Assembly (NCBI GenBank): GCA_964543195.1
Contig: CAZIXF010000011.1
Coordinates: 36,560 to 100,559, forward strand
Direction: 5' to 3'
Length of the DNA stretch: 64,000 nucleotides
From: JAGTVG01 sp964543195
GTDB taxonomy: Bacteria > Bacteroidota > Bacteroidia > Cytophagales > Cyclobacteriaceae
Below the pieces are notes generated by a model, which was not told the DNA's origin, did no database searches, and saw only the letters and a program-made list of their open reading frames with translations. Positions 35,943 to 43,869 of the stretch are shown piece by piece; position 1 is the stretch's first letter, and every line of letters begins with the position of its first letter. Made by a program: the position numbers and the translations under genes.

Positions 35943-37139
35943 ATGAAGGAGAGGCTAAAATTGAGAATCCCTTATCTCCATATTTTAATTTTCACTACCC
36001 TCATGATGCTGCCCGGATGTAGCAGGGAAAAGGAGAAGGAAACCGTTGTTAATATTTCTGAGCGTATAAAGCAATATTTTGTTCCCGACAGCCGGACTGG
36101 TATTTATCGCATAGACTTGAATTATGAAGGGGGTCATTGGGTCATAAACGGTGAAACGGATCATCCGGAAGCCTTGAATGCATTACTTGATTCACTAGAA
36201 AGGCTGGAAATTTCCTATCAGCAAGAGGTGGTTACCCTGCCCGGGGAGGAACTGGTTGGAAAAGTCTATGGACTGATCAATGTATCGGTGGCCAATTTGA
36301 GAGCCGATCCCAGGCATCCATCTGAACTCGTTACCCAGGCATTACTCGGAAATCCCGTCAAAGTACTTAAGAAAAAGGGGGGATGGTATTTGATACAAAC
36401 CCCGGATAAATACCTCGGATGGGTCGACTCAGGAGCCCTGGTTCGTTTCGATGAACAGGAGAAGCAAAAATACGACCAGCAGGAAAAATTGATCTTTACA
36501 TCGGTAAAAGGTTTTTCATGGTCTATGCCCGATTCACGTTCACATCCTGTATCCGACCTCGTATCCGGCAATATCCTTCATCTTTTGGACAGCACTGCAG
36601 GCTATTACAAAATTAGATATCCGGACGATAGGATTGGTTATGTTAGCAAGGAAGATGTGGAGATATTATCGCTATGGATGGGGAAGGTAAAACCCTCACC
36701 TGATTCATTGGTCAGGCAGTCCTTTAGATTAATAGGAGTACCTTATCTCTGGGGTGGCACCTCTGTTAAGGGAGTGGATTGCAGCGGATTTACAAAAACA
36801 GTATATCTGATGAACGGGCTATTATTACCGAGGGATGCTTCACAGCAGGAGCAAGTAGGGATCACGGTGGATAATGATAAAAATTTCGAGGAATTATTAT
36901 CCGGTGATCTTCTGTTCTTTGGACGACCGGCAACAGATTCCACTTCGGAACGCATTGTACATGTAGGAATGTGGATCGGGGATATGAAATTTATTCATGC
37001 ATCGGGAGACGTCCATATAAGCAGCATGGACCGGGATGATCCACTTTATGATGAGTATAATTACAACCGGTATATACGATCGCGCCGGATCATTCAAACA
37101 GGTGATACGAATCGTTTGTTTGTCAGAAAATATTTTTAA
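35943..37139 (+). CDS. NlpC/P60 endopeptidase lipoprotein with SH3 domains (YkfC-like)
   Basis: 398 residues. Lipobox LPGC with Cys26. Two bacterial SH3 domains (about 100-165, with GLINVSVANLRADP, and about 190-240) precede the NlpC/P60 papain-like domain (about 255-375). The catalytic Cys is in GVDCSGFTK, the His in IVHVGMWIGD, and the third polar residue is the His in HASGDVHIS. This architecture matches gamma-D-glutamyl-L-diamino-acid endopeptidases of the YkfC type, which cut L-Ala-D-Glu off free muropeptides. Lying next to the dipeptide epimerase strengthens that reading. Lipid anchoring places it in the periplasm. Confidence 0.9.
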   Translation: MKERLKLRIPYLHILIFTTLMMLPGCSREKEKETVVNISERIKQYFVPDSRTGIYRIDLNYEGGHWVINGETDHPEALNALLDSLERLEISYQQEVVTLPGEELVGKVYGLINVSVANLRADPRHPSELVTQALLGNPVKVLKKKGGWYLIQTPDKYLGWVDSGALVRFDEQEKQKYDQQEKLIFTSVKGFSWSMPDSRSHPVSDLVSGNILHLLDSTAGYYKIRYPDDRIGYVSKEDVEILSLWMGKVKPSPDSLVRQSFRLIGVPYLWGGTSVKGVDCSGFTKTVYLMNGLLLPRDASQQEQVGITVDNDKNFEELLSGDLLFFGRPATDSTSERIVHVGMWIGDMKFIHASGDVHISSMDRDDPLYDEYNYNRYIRSRRIIQTGDTNRLFVRKYF

Positions 37140-37144
37140 TTATT

Positions 37145-37819
37145 TTGAATAAATCTAACCACAAGTCTTCAAATCCTGCATTATATATTCACCCCGACGT
37201 GGAAAAGGTCAGATCATTGCACGGGAAAATATTAGAGGACTTCAGCTTTGAACACACCATTTATGATCTGTTGTATGATCTTGCCGGGAATTTACATGAA
37301 AGTAACCAGTCGGGTGATGAAAGGGCCCTTGTGGAGATAAAAAGCTATATCAGGGTTGAGGAGTTTACTCAGCCGGAAGATCAGTTGAAAGTCGATGAAT
37401 CCCTTGCCAGGGAGATCATGGCGAGGCAGCATGGGTTCCGGGACTGGCAGGAAGTCAAGGGAGGTGGCGATACCCTTTTAACTGCCGATTTTGAGAGGGC
37501 GGTGGATGCGGTGATCACAGGCAACCTGGATGAATTGAATCATCTGTTACATGTTAAACCTCATCTTGCCATTCAACGTTCCGCCTATTTTCATAAAGCG
37601 ACCTTATTACATTATGCCTCGGCAAACGGAGTGGAGATCAGAAGGCAGATCATACCTGAGAATCTTCCTGAAATGGTCAGGTTACTGCTTGCTAAAGGAG
37701 CTGATCCTAATGCAAGAGGCTATTTTTATGGTAAAATGATCGATATAAAAACCCTCCTGGTTTCAGGTAGCTATTCAAAGGAGGCAGGTGTTTATAAAGA
37801 AGTGCTAAAACTGATCTGA
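37145..37819 (+). CDS. Short ankyrin-repeat protein, possibly truncated at the C-terminus
   Basis: 224 residues from a TTG at 37145; no ATG lies at a suitable place. The first 110 residues hold a helical region ending in ARQHGFRDWQEVKG, as in ankyrin proteins of this kind. One and a half ankyrin repeats follow: VITGNLDELNHLLHVKPHL and ATLLHYASANGVEIRRQ, then EMVRLLLAKGADPNARGYF. It stops at VLKLI, where relatives as I know them go on with another LLxAGADxN helix pair, so the repeat domain may be cut short. No signal peptide. Six bases after the NlpC/P60 stop. Partner unknown. Confidence 0.7.
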   Translation: MNKSNHKSSNPALYIHPDVEKVRSLHGKILEDFSFEHTIYDLLYDLAGNLHESNQSGDERALVEIKSYIRVEEFTQPEDQLKVDESLAREIMARQHGFRDWQEVKGGGDTLLTADFERAVDAVITGNLDELNHLLHVKPHLAIQRSAYFHKATLLHYASANGVEIRRQIIPENLPEMVRLLLAKGADPNARGYFYGKMIDIKTLLVSGSYSKEAGVYKEVLKLI

Positions 37820-37896
37820 TGAATAAACATTTCCTTATATTATAGCCAGGATATTAACCAATTAACCAATTTAACTTACGGAAAAGAAAAGAACAT

Positions 37897-38589
37897 ATGG
37901 ACAAATCAGTATTAATAACCGGGGCCAACGGAGGACTGGGCAGGATTATTACCCGGAAATTTCTTGAAAATCAATTTTCAGTAACCGGTATTGTGAGTCC
38001 GAGTGGAGACAAGGATTTTCTGCAAAATAAAAAACTGAGCATATATACGGCCGACCTGGCCAATGAAGCCGATGCGGAGATATCTTTGAAAAAAGCTATT
38101 GATGAATCAGGCCCGGTTTCATTTGGGATATTTACGGTAGGCGGTTTCGATATGGGCAGCCTGGAGGACACGGGAATAGAAGGGGTCCGTCAAATGATCA
38201 AGCTCAATTTTGAAACGGCGTATAATTCGGCCCGTATACTCCTGAACCATTTCCGGAAAAGCGGTACCCCCGGGAGAATGGTGTTTGTCGGGTCAATCCC
38301 CGGTCTCCATCTGAAGAAAGCCAGAGAAATGGTGGCCTACGGACTGTCGAAATCCCTGGTGATTGGTCTTGCCGAAATAATCAATAGCGAAGGTGCTGAA
38401 GATAATATCTCAGCTGCTGTGGTGATACCCAGTACCATTGATACTCCGCAAACCAGGAAGGCGATGCCCAAGGCTGATTTTTCAAAATGGGTAACCCCGG
38501 AAGAAATTGCAGACAGCCTTCTGTATCTTTTTTCCGCCCCGGGCATGAAACTGAAAGATCCTGTACTAAAGTTATACGGAAAGTCGTAA
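37897..38589 (+). CDS. Short-chain dehydrogenase/reductase
   Basis: 230 residues, classical SDR. The cofactor motif is ITGANGGLGRIIT (about residues 7-19), followed by FTVGGFD in the NNAG position and the catalytic Ser in FVGSIPG (about 131). The catalytic Tyr and Lys are in AYGLSKSLVIGLAE (YGLSK, about 148-152). Unlike the SDR at 7631-8422, this one keeps the full active site. Substrate unknown. It precedes the DUF1080 gene by 48 bases. Confidence 0.88.
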   Translation: MDKSVLITGANGGLGRIITRKFLENQFSVTGIVSPSGDKDFLQNKKLSIYTADLANEADAEISLKKAIDESGPVSFGIFTVGGFDMGSLEDTGIEGVRQMIKLNFETAYNSARILLNHFRKSGTPGRMVFVGSIPGLHLKKAREMVAYGLSKSLVIGLAEIINSEGAEDNISAAVVIPSTIDTPQTRKAMPKADFSKWVTPEEIADSLLYLFSAPGMKLKDPVLKLYGKS

Positions 38590-38637
38590 TATTATTTATA
38601 TTCAAAAATATTTTAAACTGGTCTTAACTGATAAGTC

Positions 38638-39486
38638 ATGAAAACTGTGTTTCTCCTTGCCGGATTATTAACCTGTACTGCCATTATATCGGTTCCGGCC
38701 CAGGACCGGAAAGACTGGATTCCCTTATTCAATGGGAATGATCTGGAGGGCTGGCATCCAAAAATAAAAGGTTATCCTCTTGATAAAAACTACGGGAATA
38801 CCTTCCGCGTAGAGGATGGATTGTTAAAGGTAGCCTATGACCGATATGAGGATTTTGATTCCAGATTCGGACATATTTTTTATGAGACCCCTTTTTCTTA
38901 TTACAGATTGAAGCTGGAATACCGTTTTACAGGTGACCAGGCTCCCAATGGCCCCGGATGGGCATTCCGGAACAGTGGGATCATGATCCATTGCCAGGCT
39001 CCTGAGACCATGGCCGAGAGTCAGGATTTCCCCATTTCCATTGAGGTTCAGCTTCTGGGTGGCGATGGATCAAATGAGCGTCCAACCGCCAATGTGTGCA
39101 CACCGGGTACCCATATCGTGATGGATGGTGACCTGGAGGAACAGCATTGTATACAGTCCGGTTCTGAAACCTATCATGGCAACCGGTGGGTGGAAATTGA
39201 AGTGGTGGTCTATGGTGATTCATTGATACAGCATTATGTGGAAGGTAATAAAGTGCTGGAATACAGTAATCCCCAGATTGGGGGAGGGGTTGTGAATGAT
39301 TACCTCGAATGGGCCAAAAAGGATGGCATGGCACTTACTGAAGGATATATCTCCCTGCAGAGCGAAAGCCATCCTGTTGATTTCCGTAATGTGGAATTGC
39401 TTAATCTTATGGGGTGCACTGATCCTGCAGCCCGTAATTACAAGGAATATTACATAAAATCTGATAACTCCCTTTGTGAATATTGA
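38638..39486 (+). CDS. DUF1080 (3-keto-disaccharide hydrolase family) secreted protein
   Basis: 282 residues with a Sec signal peptide (about residues 1-21, cut near PAQD). The DUF1080 jelly-roll starts with WIPLFNGNDLEGWHPK and includes GWAFRNSGIMIH and ISIEVQLLGGDG; members hydrolyse 3-keto-glycosides or bind glycans. The last 25 residues have the form GCTDPAARNY ... CEY, a short Cys-containing tail seen at the end of many Bacteroidota DUF1080 proteins. It is probably periplasmic or surface-exposed. The substrate is unknown. Gfo/Idh/MocA oxidoreductases, one of which is in this window, often make the 3-keto sugars such enzymes use, but the two genes are 11 kb apart. Confidence 0.88.
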   Translation: MKTVFLLAGLLTCTAIISVPAQDRKDWIPLFNGNDLEGWHPKIKGYPLDKNYGNTFRVEDGLLKVAYDRYEDFDSRFGHIFYETPFSYYRLKLEYRFTGDQAPNGPGWAFRNSGIMIHCQAPETMAESQDFPISIEVQLLGGDGSNERPTANVCTPGTHIVMDGDLEEQHCIQSGSETYHGNRWVEIEVVVYGDSLIQHYVEGNKVLEYSNPQIGGGVVNDYLEWAKKDGMALTEGYISLQSESHPVDFRNVELLNLMGCTDPAARNYKEYYIKSDNSLCEY

Positions 39487-39696
39487 TCGGTAGTTATTTC
39501 ACATAAGGTCCGGATTAATGAACAGGACGATGTTTGATATGTATAAAAACCAAAATGGTGTCAGATAGTTAATAGTATGGTGAAAATGGAATTAATTCAT
39601 AATTTAAAAACAAATTGTCCGTTTATGGAAATTTTTTCTCCCGAACTTTGTTGAAACATATAAACAGTATAAAGTTTAAACCAACCATTAATAACA

Positions 39697-40437
39697 ATGA
39701 AAAAGCGAAAATTCATAAAAATTGCCGGTACTGCAATGTTTGGAACGCTTGCAGCTCCATTGATCTCATGTACAACCGGATCCGAAAGATCTGAGAAGGA
39801 TACTGAAGAAGCTCAGGGATCCACCACTGAATTTACTCTGCCGGACCTCCCTTATGACTACAATGCCCTGGCACCCCATATCGATGCACGCACCATGGAG
39901 ATCCATCACAGCCGGCATCATGCCGGTTATGTGAGTAAGCTCAACGCAGCACTTCAGGATTCGGGGTTGGCAGGTTTGTCTCTGGAGGATATGTTGTCCA
40001 GGGTAACAGAAAAAGATCCAGGTGTAAGAAATAACGGGGGTGGACACTTTAATCATTCTCTTTTCTGGACCGTCATGAGCCCTGAAGGAGGTGGAAACCC
40101 TGTTGGAGAATTAAGTAAAGCAATTGACGATGCCTTCGATTCCTTTGAAGCATTTAAAGATAAGTTTGCTGAAACCGCTGGATCCGTATTTGGCTCTGGC
40201 TGGGCATGGTTGTGTAAGGATGAAAACCAGAATCTGTTCATCACGTCTACACCCAATCAGGATAATCCCTTAATGCTGAATCTGGCGGATAATTCCGGTA
40301 CTCCGATCCTTGGCATAGATGTGTGGGAACATGCCTATTATCTGAAGTACCAGAATAAGCGTGGTGAATATATCAGCAATTTTTTTAATATCATTAACTG
40401 GGAGGAAGTGAATCGAAGATATGAAGAATCTGTATGA
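39697..40437 (+). CDS. Exported superoxide dismutase, Mn type, lipoprotein
   Basis: 246 residues. The N-terminal 26 residues (KKRKFIKIAG, hydrophobic run, LISC) form a signal with lipobox, so the enzyme is probably anchored outside the cytoplasm. The SOD domain follows: metal-ligand His in LAPHIDARTMEIHH, His in GGGHFNHSLFW (GGGH is the Mn-type form), and Asp and His in DVWEHAYYLKY. The second-sphere Gln lies in TPNQDNPLM, as in Mn enzymes. It converts superoxide to oxygen and hydrogen peroxide. Exported Fe/Mn SODs are uncommon compared with cytosolic ones. It is preceded by a 210-base AT-rich gap in which GAACTTTG (39643-39650) is a weak -7 candidate. Confidence 0.93.
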   Translation: MKKRKFIKIAGTAMFGTLAAPLISCTTGSERSEKDTEEAQGSTTEFTLPDLPYDYNALAPHIDARTMEIHHSRHHAGYVSKLNAALQDSGLAGLSLEDMLSRVTEKDPGVRNNGGGHFNHSLFWTVMSPEGGGNPVGELSKAIDDAFDSFEAFKDKFAETAGSVFGSGWAWLCKDENQNLFITSTPNQDNPLMLNLADNSGTPILGIDVWEHAYYLKYQNKRGEYISNFFNIINWEEVNRRYEESV

Positions 40438-40475
40438 TTTTTTTATATTGCCGGTTAAAGAAATTAATGCAGATC

Positions 40476-40649
40476 ATGCAAACATTAATTACAATAATTG
40501 CCATAATCTCAGCACTTTGGGTTTTATTTGACGTCTGGGCAGAGAATCGGACCCTGACCGATACCGGCAAACTGGTTTGGAGTGTTTTGGCCATATTATT
40601 CAATATTCTGACCGCCATTTTTTACTATGTGATGGTAAAAAAGCGATAA
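40476..40649 (+). CDS. Small membrane protein resembling a PLDc_N segment
   Basis: 57 residues from the ATG at 40476 (ATG at 40467 also possible). Two membrane helices are predicted: one at the N-terminus (about 3-20, ending WVLFDVWAEN) and one at about 32-52. The pattern ...DxxxENRTLTDTGKLVW... resembles the phospholipase D-nuclease N-terminal (PLDc_N) two-helix module common in small Bacteroidota membrane proteins. It starts 38 bases after the SOD stop on the same strand. Function unknown. Confidence 0.6.
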   Translation: MQTLITIIAIISALWVLFDVWAENRTLTDTGKLVWSVLAILFNILTAIFYYVMVKKR

Positions 40650-40815
40650 ATACCGTTTCCAGTAATAACCACTTCTCAAAAAAATCAAAACAGTTTCTGG
40701 ATAACGGGAAGTGGCAGGATAGTACCTGGTATTGTAAAACCTTTTACTCCTGATCCATAACAATTCAGGGGAGGTTGTGTTATATAATAAAAAACATCAA
40801 TCTTTTTATTCAAAC

Positions 40816-42285
40816 ATGTCGAAAATCCTGCTTACCGGTGCCACAGGCTATATTGGCAAACGGCTTTTGCCTTTATTGATAAAAGAAGGGCATGAAGTGA
40901 CCTGTGTGGTTCGTGACAGGCGCAGGTTTGATCTCGGCGAATTTGACGAGGAGATAAAGTCTGGAATATCGGTTGTTGAAGCTGACTTTACCGATAAAAA
41001 CTCCCTCCGGGAACTCCCAACGGATATTGATGTAGCGTATTATCTGATCCATTCCATGACAGCCTCTTATGGTGAGTTCGAAAAGCTGGAAGAAAAAGCC
41101 TCTCAGATTTTCAGCAACTATATCCAACATAGCCGTGCCCGGCAGATCATATATCTTGGGGGGATCGTGAATGATGATGTGTTGAGCAGACACCTGGCTT
41201 CCAGACGCAAAGTGGAAAACAACCTGCGTTCAAGTGGCATTCCCGTAACTGTTTTACGGGCAGCGATCATTATCGGGTCGGGGAGCGCTTCCTTTGAGAT
41301 AATCCGTGATCTGGTGGAAAAGTTACCGGTAATGGTAACACCAAAATGGCTGAAAAGCAGGTGCCAGCCCATTGCAATAGCCAACGTTCTAGAATATCTT
41401 CTGGGGGTTATGCTCAATGAAAGCACGTACCAGGAAACATTTGATATCGGAGGGCCCGATATTCTTACCTATAAGGAGATGCTCCTTCAATATGCCCGGG
41501 TTCGTAATCTTAAACGTTTTATTTTTACCGTTCCGGTGCTGACACCCCGATTATCATCACTCTGGCTATATTTTGTTACCTCTACTTCCTATCCTCTGGC
41601 CCGAAACCTGGTCGATAGTATAAAGAATGAAGTAGTGTGTAAAGATAACCGGATACGGGAGATTGTGAATATTGATATCTATGATTATAAGACCTCCATT
41701 GAGCGTTCATTCAATAAGATCCAGCAGAATGAGATACTTTCAAGCTGGAAAGATGCCCTTTATAACCCGGGACTTGACAGGGAGTTTATGAATTTTGTGA
41801 AGGTGCCCGAACATGGCTGCCTGATAAATGAAATAATCATACCCTTTGAAAGGGATAAAAAAGAGGTGATGGAAAACTTGTGGTCCATCGGGGGAAAACG
41901 GGGATGGTATTTCGGGAATTTTCTCTGGGAGGTCCGGGGTTTTATCGATCAGCTGGTTGGCGGGGTAGGGCTCAGGAGAGGGCGGCGAAGCCCTGCTGAT
42001 CTGAGGGCCGGAGATTCTCTCGATTTCTGGAGGGTGATATTTGCCAATAAGGATAAAGGCCGACTATTGCTGTTTGCAGAAATGAAATTACCCGGGGAAG
42101 CCTGGCTGGAATTCCATATCAGTGAAGAAGATGATCAGAACGCTTTACGCCAGAAAGCCATCTTCAGACCCAAAGGACTTTCCGGGAGGTTATACTGGTA
42201 TATGCTGCTGCCTTTACATAAGCTGATATTTAAAAATATGGCCCGGAATATCATCAGCTACAGGAATAAATTGATGCGTGCTTAA
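40816..42285 (+). CDS. Extended SDR (NAD-dependent epimerase-like) fused to DUF2867
   Basis: 489 residues from the ATG at 40816; a GTG upstream at 40777 would add 13 residues that do not fit the usual ILLTGATGYIGKRL opening. The N-terminal half is an atypical/extended SDR with Rossmann motif TGATGYIG and YLIHSM / YLGGIVND loops. It is joined to a DUF2867 C-terminal domain (about 335-485) with the SLDFWRVIF and GEAWLEFHIS stretches. Relatives are annotated as NAD(P)H-binding or ubiquinone-biosynthesis-type proteins; the substrate is unknown. It converges with the gene ending at 42353. Confidence 0.87.
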   Translation: MSKILLTGATGYIGKRLLPLLIKEGHEVTCVVRDRRRFDLGEFDEEIKSGISVVEADFTDKNSLRELPTDIDVAYYLIHSMTASYGEFEKLEEKASQIFSNYIQHSRARQIIYLGGIVNDDVLSRHLASRRKVENNLRSSGIPVTVLRAAIIIGSGSASFEIIRDLVEKLPVMVTPKWLKSRCQPIAIANVLEYLLGVMLNESTYQETFDIGGPDILTYKEMLLQYARVRNLKRFIFTVPVLTPRLSSLWLYFVTSTSYPLARNLVDSIKNEVVCKDNRIREIVNIDIYDYKTSIERSFNKIQQNEILSSWKDALYNPGLDREFMNFVKVPEHGCLINEIIIPFERDKKEVMENLWSIGGKRGWYFGNFLWEVRGFIDQLVGGVGLRRGRRSPADLRAGDSLDFWRVIFANKDKGRLLLFAEMKLPGEAWLEFHISEEDDQNALRQKAIFRPKGLSGRLYWYMLLPLHKLIFKNMARNIISYRNKLMRA

Positions 42286-42352
42286 TAGAAACACCTTCAG
42301 AGCCGGAAGTTTCCTAATCTTCCTGACCAATTCGTAAAATTCCTGTATTCCT

Positions 42353-43138
42353 TTACTTATTTCTCCGGCTTGTGAAATCCAGGATATATTTGATATGTAA
42401 ATTAAGGGCGGGTAAGGTTTTATCCATTGTTCTGCCATATCCGGGTATTGCAAATACCTCGAGGGGTGAGAAATTGTCATGATCGATAAGGGCTCTGAAC
42501 CTGAAGGTAAATCCCAGAAAGAAATTACCTTTGTATCTCGACTCAGAGCCACCGGCGATTTCCACCCATTTGCCCTGTAAACCGGATCTTTCTATGGTAC
42601 CTGTAAAATTATCCCATAAAGGGCTTTCAATGGTGTAGGTTGCTTCATCCTGATAATGACTTAATCCGAATTTGGCACCGATAAAGAAGTTGGTTCCGGG
42701 ATTATATTCCAGGTGATAACTAAAACCAACTCTTCCGTAATAGCCGGAGACTTTATAGTCGGCATTTTCAAAATGGTTTTCCGGAGTTTTTTCCCCATAT
42801 CCCATTTCAGTATTGATCCCGAAACCTCGTCCCAGTATTAATCCCAGACCCGCTTCCGCTTTGTTTTCTGTATCCAATGCGAAACTTACCAGCTTCAGAT
42901 AATCGATCTTAAACTCCAGCCGGTTAAAAAAAGGATAACTTATGGTATCGGATCCGGATACCTGATCAAGGGAATCCGGTTTTGTGGATTGCCGGTCTAA
43001 GGTATCCGGTCCGGTCATGGTTTTAACCGAATCCTGATGCTGTAATCTGTCCTGACCATCAAGTTGAGCATGGATTAAACCCGGACATAAGATCCACGCC
43101 ACCATCAAACTAAAAATATACGTCAACAACCGTTTCAT
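42353..43138 (-). CDS. Outer-membrane beta-barrel-like protein, unknown
   Basis: 261 residues with a Sec signal peptide (about 1-24, cut at IHAQ). After a low-complexity linker rich in D, S and T (about 25-68) come alternating beta strands ending at typical barrel turns (YKVSGYYGRVGFSYHLEYN, FFLGFTFRFRALI). This suggests a small outer-membrane barrel of about 180 residues. I recognise no family. The start overlaps the end of the upstream lipoprotein gene by 29 bases, so the two are probably expressed and may work together. Confidence 0.72.
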   Translation of the reverse strand: MKRLLTYIFSLMVAWILCPGLIHAQLDGQDRLQHQDSVKTMTGPDTLDRQSTKPDSLDQVSGSDTISYPFFNRLEFKIDYLKLVSFALDTENKAEAGLGLILGRGFGINTEMGYGEKTPENHFENADYKVSGYYGRVGFSYHLEYNPGTNFFIGAKFGLSHYQDEATYTIESPLWDNFTGTIERSGLQGKWVEIAGGSESRYKGNFFLGFTFRFRALIDHDNFSPLEVFAIPGYGRTMDKTLPALNLHIKYILDFTSRRNK

Positions 43139-43727
43139 TACTCAGACAACTGGATTTTTTACAATTAATTTTCACCGAATCAAAGGTTGATTCCAGTAGT
43201 TGTATATTCAAAACCCGGATAACAATATCTTTTCCTATCTGATCAACCTGTCTTGTATACTTGAATCCGATCTCATTTACCTGATCCTGGAAATGGATCT
43301 CAAATGCGGATTGATCCCTGTCCATTGCAAGTGGAAATTGAAAATTTGTGAGTGTATCCCGGGTGGTTGAATCCCTGAAATAGAGAGGTCCCTGGCCATT
43401 TACACCATACACCCTGTCAATTTTCATTTTGCCCAGGTTTATATTCTCTCTGCTCTCTTCATATAAACTGATCAATTCCTGAAGGTTATCCCTGGTATCA
43501 AACAGGGTGGTGTCTCCCTCCTGAATGCGGTTGTTCACTGTCTGCAGACTGTCTTCAAGATTTTCAAGCGTGTTTTCAACTTTGACCAGGCTGTCCATAT
43601 TGAAAAACATCAGGTTGACATAGGGATATTGCTGACCGGGGCCGCAGTCGTCACATTCCTGGCATCCGTAATACAAGCAGGATATCAGGATCAATCCTAT
43701 GCAATATTTTGTAATCAATCCGTTCAC
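43110..43727 (-). CDS. DUF6452-like lipoprotein
   Basis: About 205 residues from a GTG at 43727; a TTG at 43754 opens the frame earlier but falls in a TATTTTTG box (complement of 43752-43759), which could be the -7 promoter element. The signal ends in the lipobox LYYGC. The mature part begins with CQECDDCGPGQ, then a region where NMDSL and VENTLENLEDSLQ suggest a short helix, and beta strands. I read it as DUF6452, a Bacteroidota lipoprotein family of unknown function, with moderate confidence. The downstream barrel-like protein gene overlaps it. Confidence 0.62.
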   Translation of the reverse strand: MNGLITKYCIGLILISCLYYGCQECDDCGPGQQYPYVNLMFFNMDSLVKVENTLENLEDSLQTVNNRIQEGDTTLFDTRDNLQELISLYEESRENINLGKMKIDRVYGVNGQGPLYFRDSTTRDTLTNFQFPLAMDRDQSAFEIHFQDQVNEIGFKYTRQVDQIGKDIVIRVLNIQLLESTFDSVKINCKKSSCLSNETVVDVYF

Positions 43728-43869
43728 TATGAACAATTCAACGCAGCGCAACAAAAATACGTATATGCTTTTTCAAATTCTTCATTTGCCTGGGAAAATA
43801 CACGAGGAGCATGTAAAGCCGGCTGGGTTAAGATTTATGTCCGAATCCGTCGATCAGAAATGGCTTCCG

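Noticed and set aside
42286..42352. Imperfect hairpin GAAAC ... GTTTC in the gap between the converging genes at 42285 and 42353
   Set aside because: Five pairs, a three-base bulge and no T-run; not enough for a terminator call.
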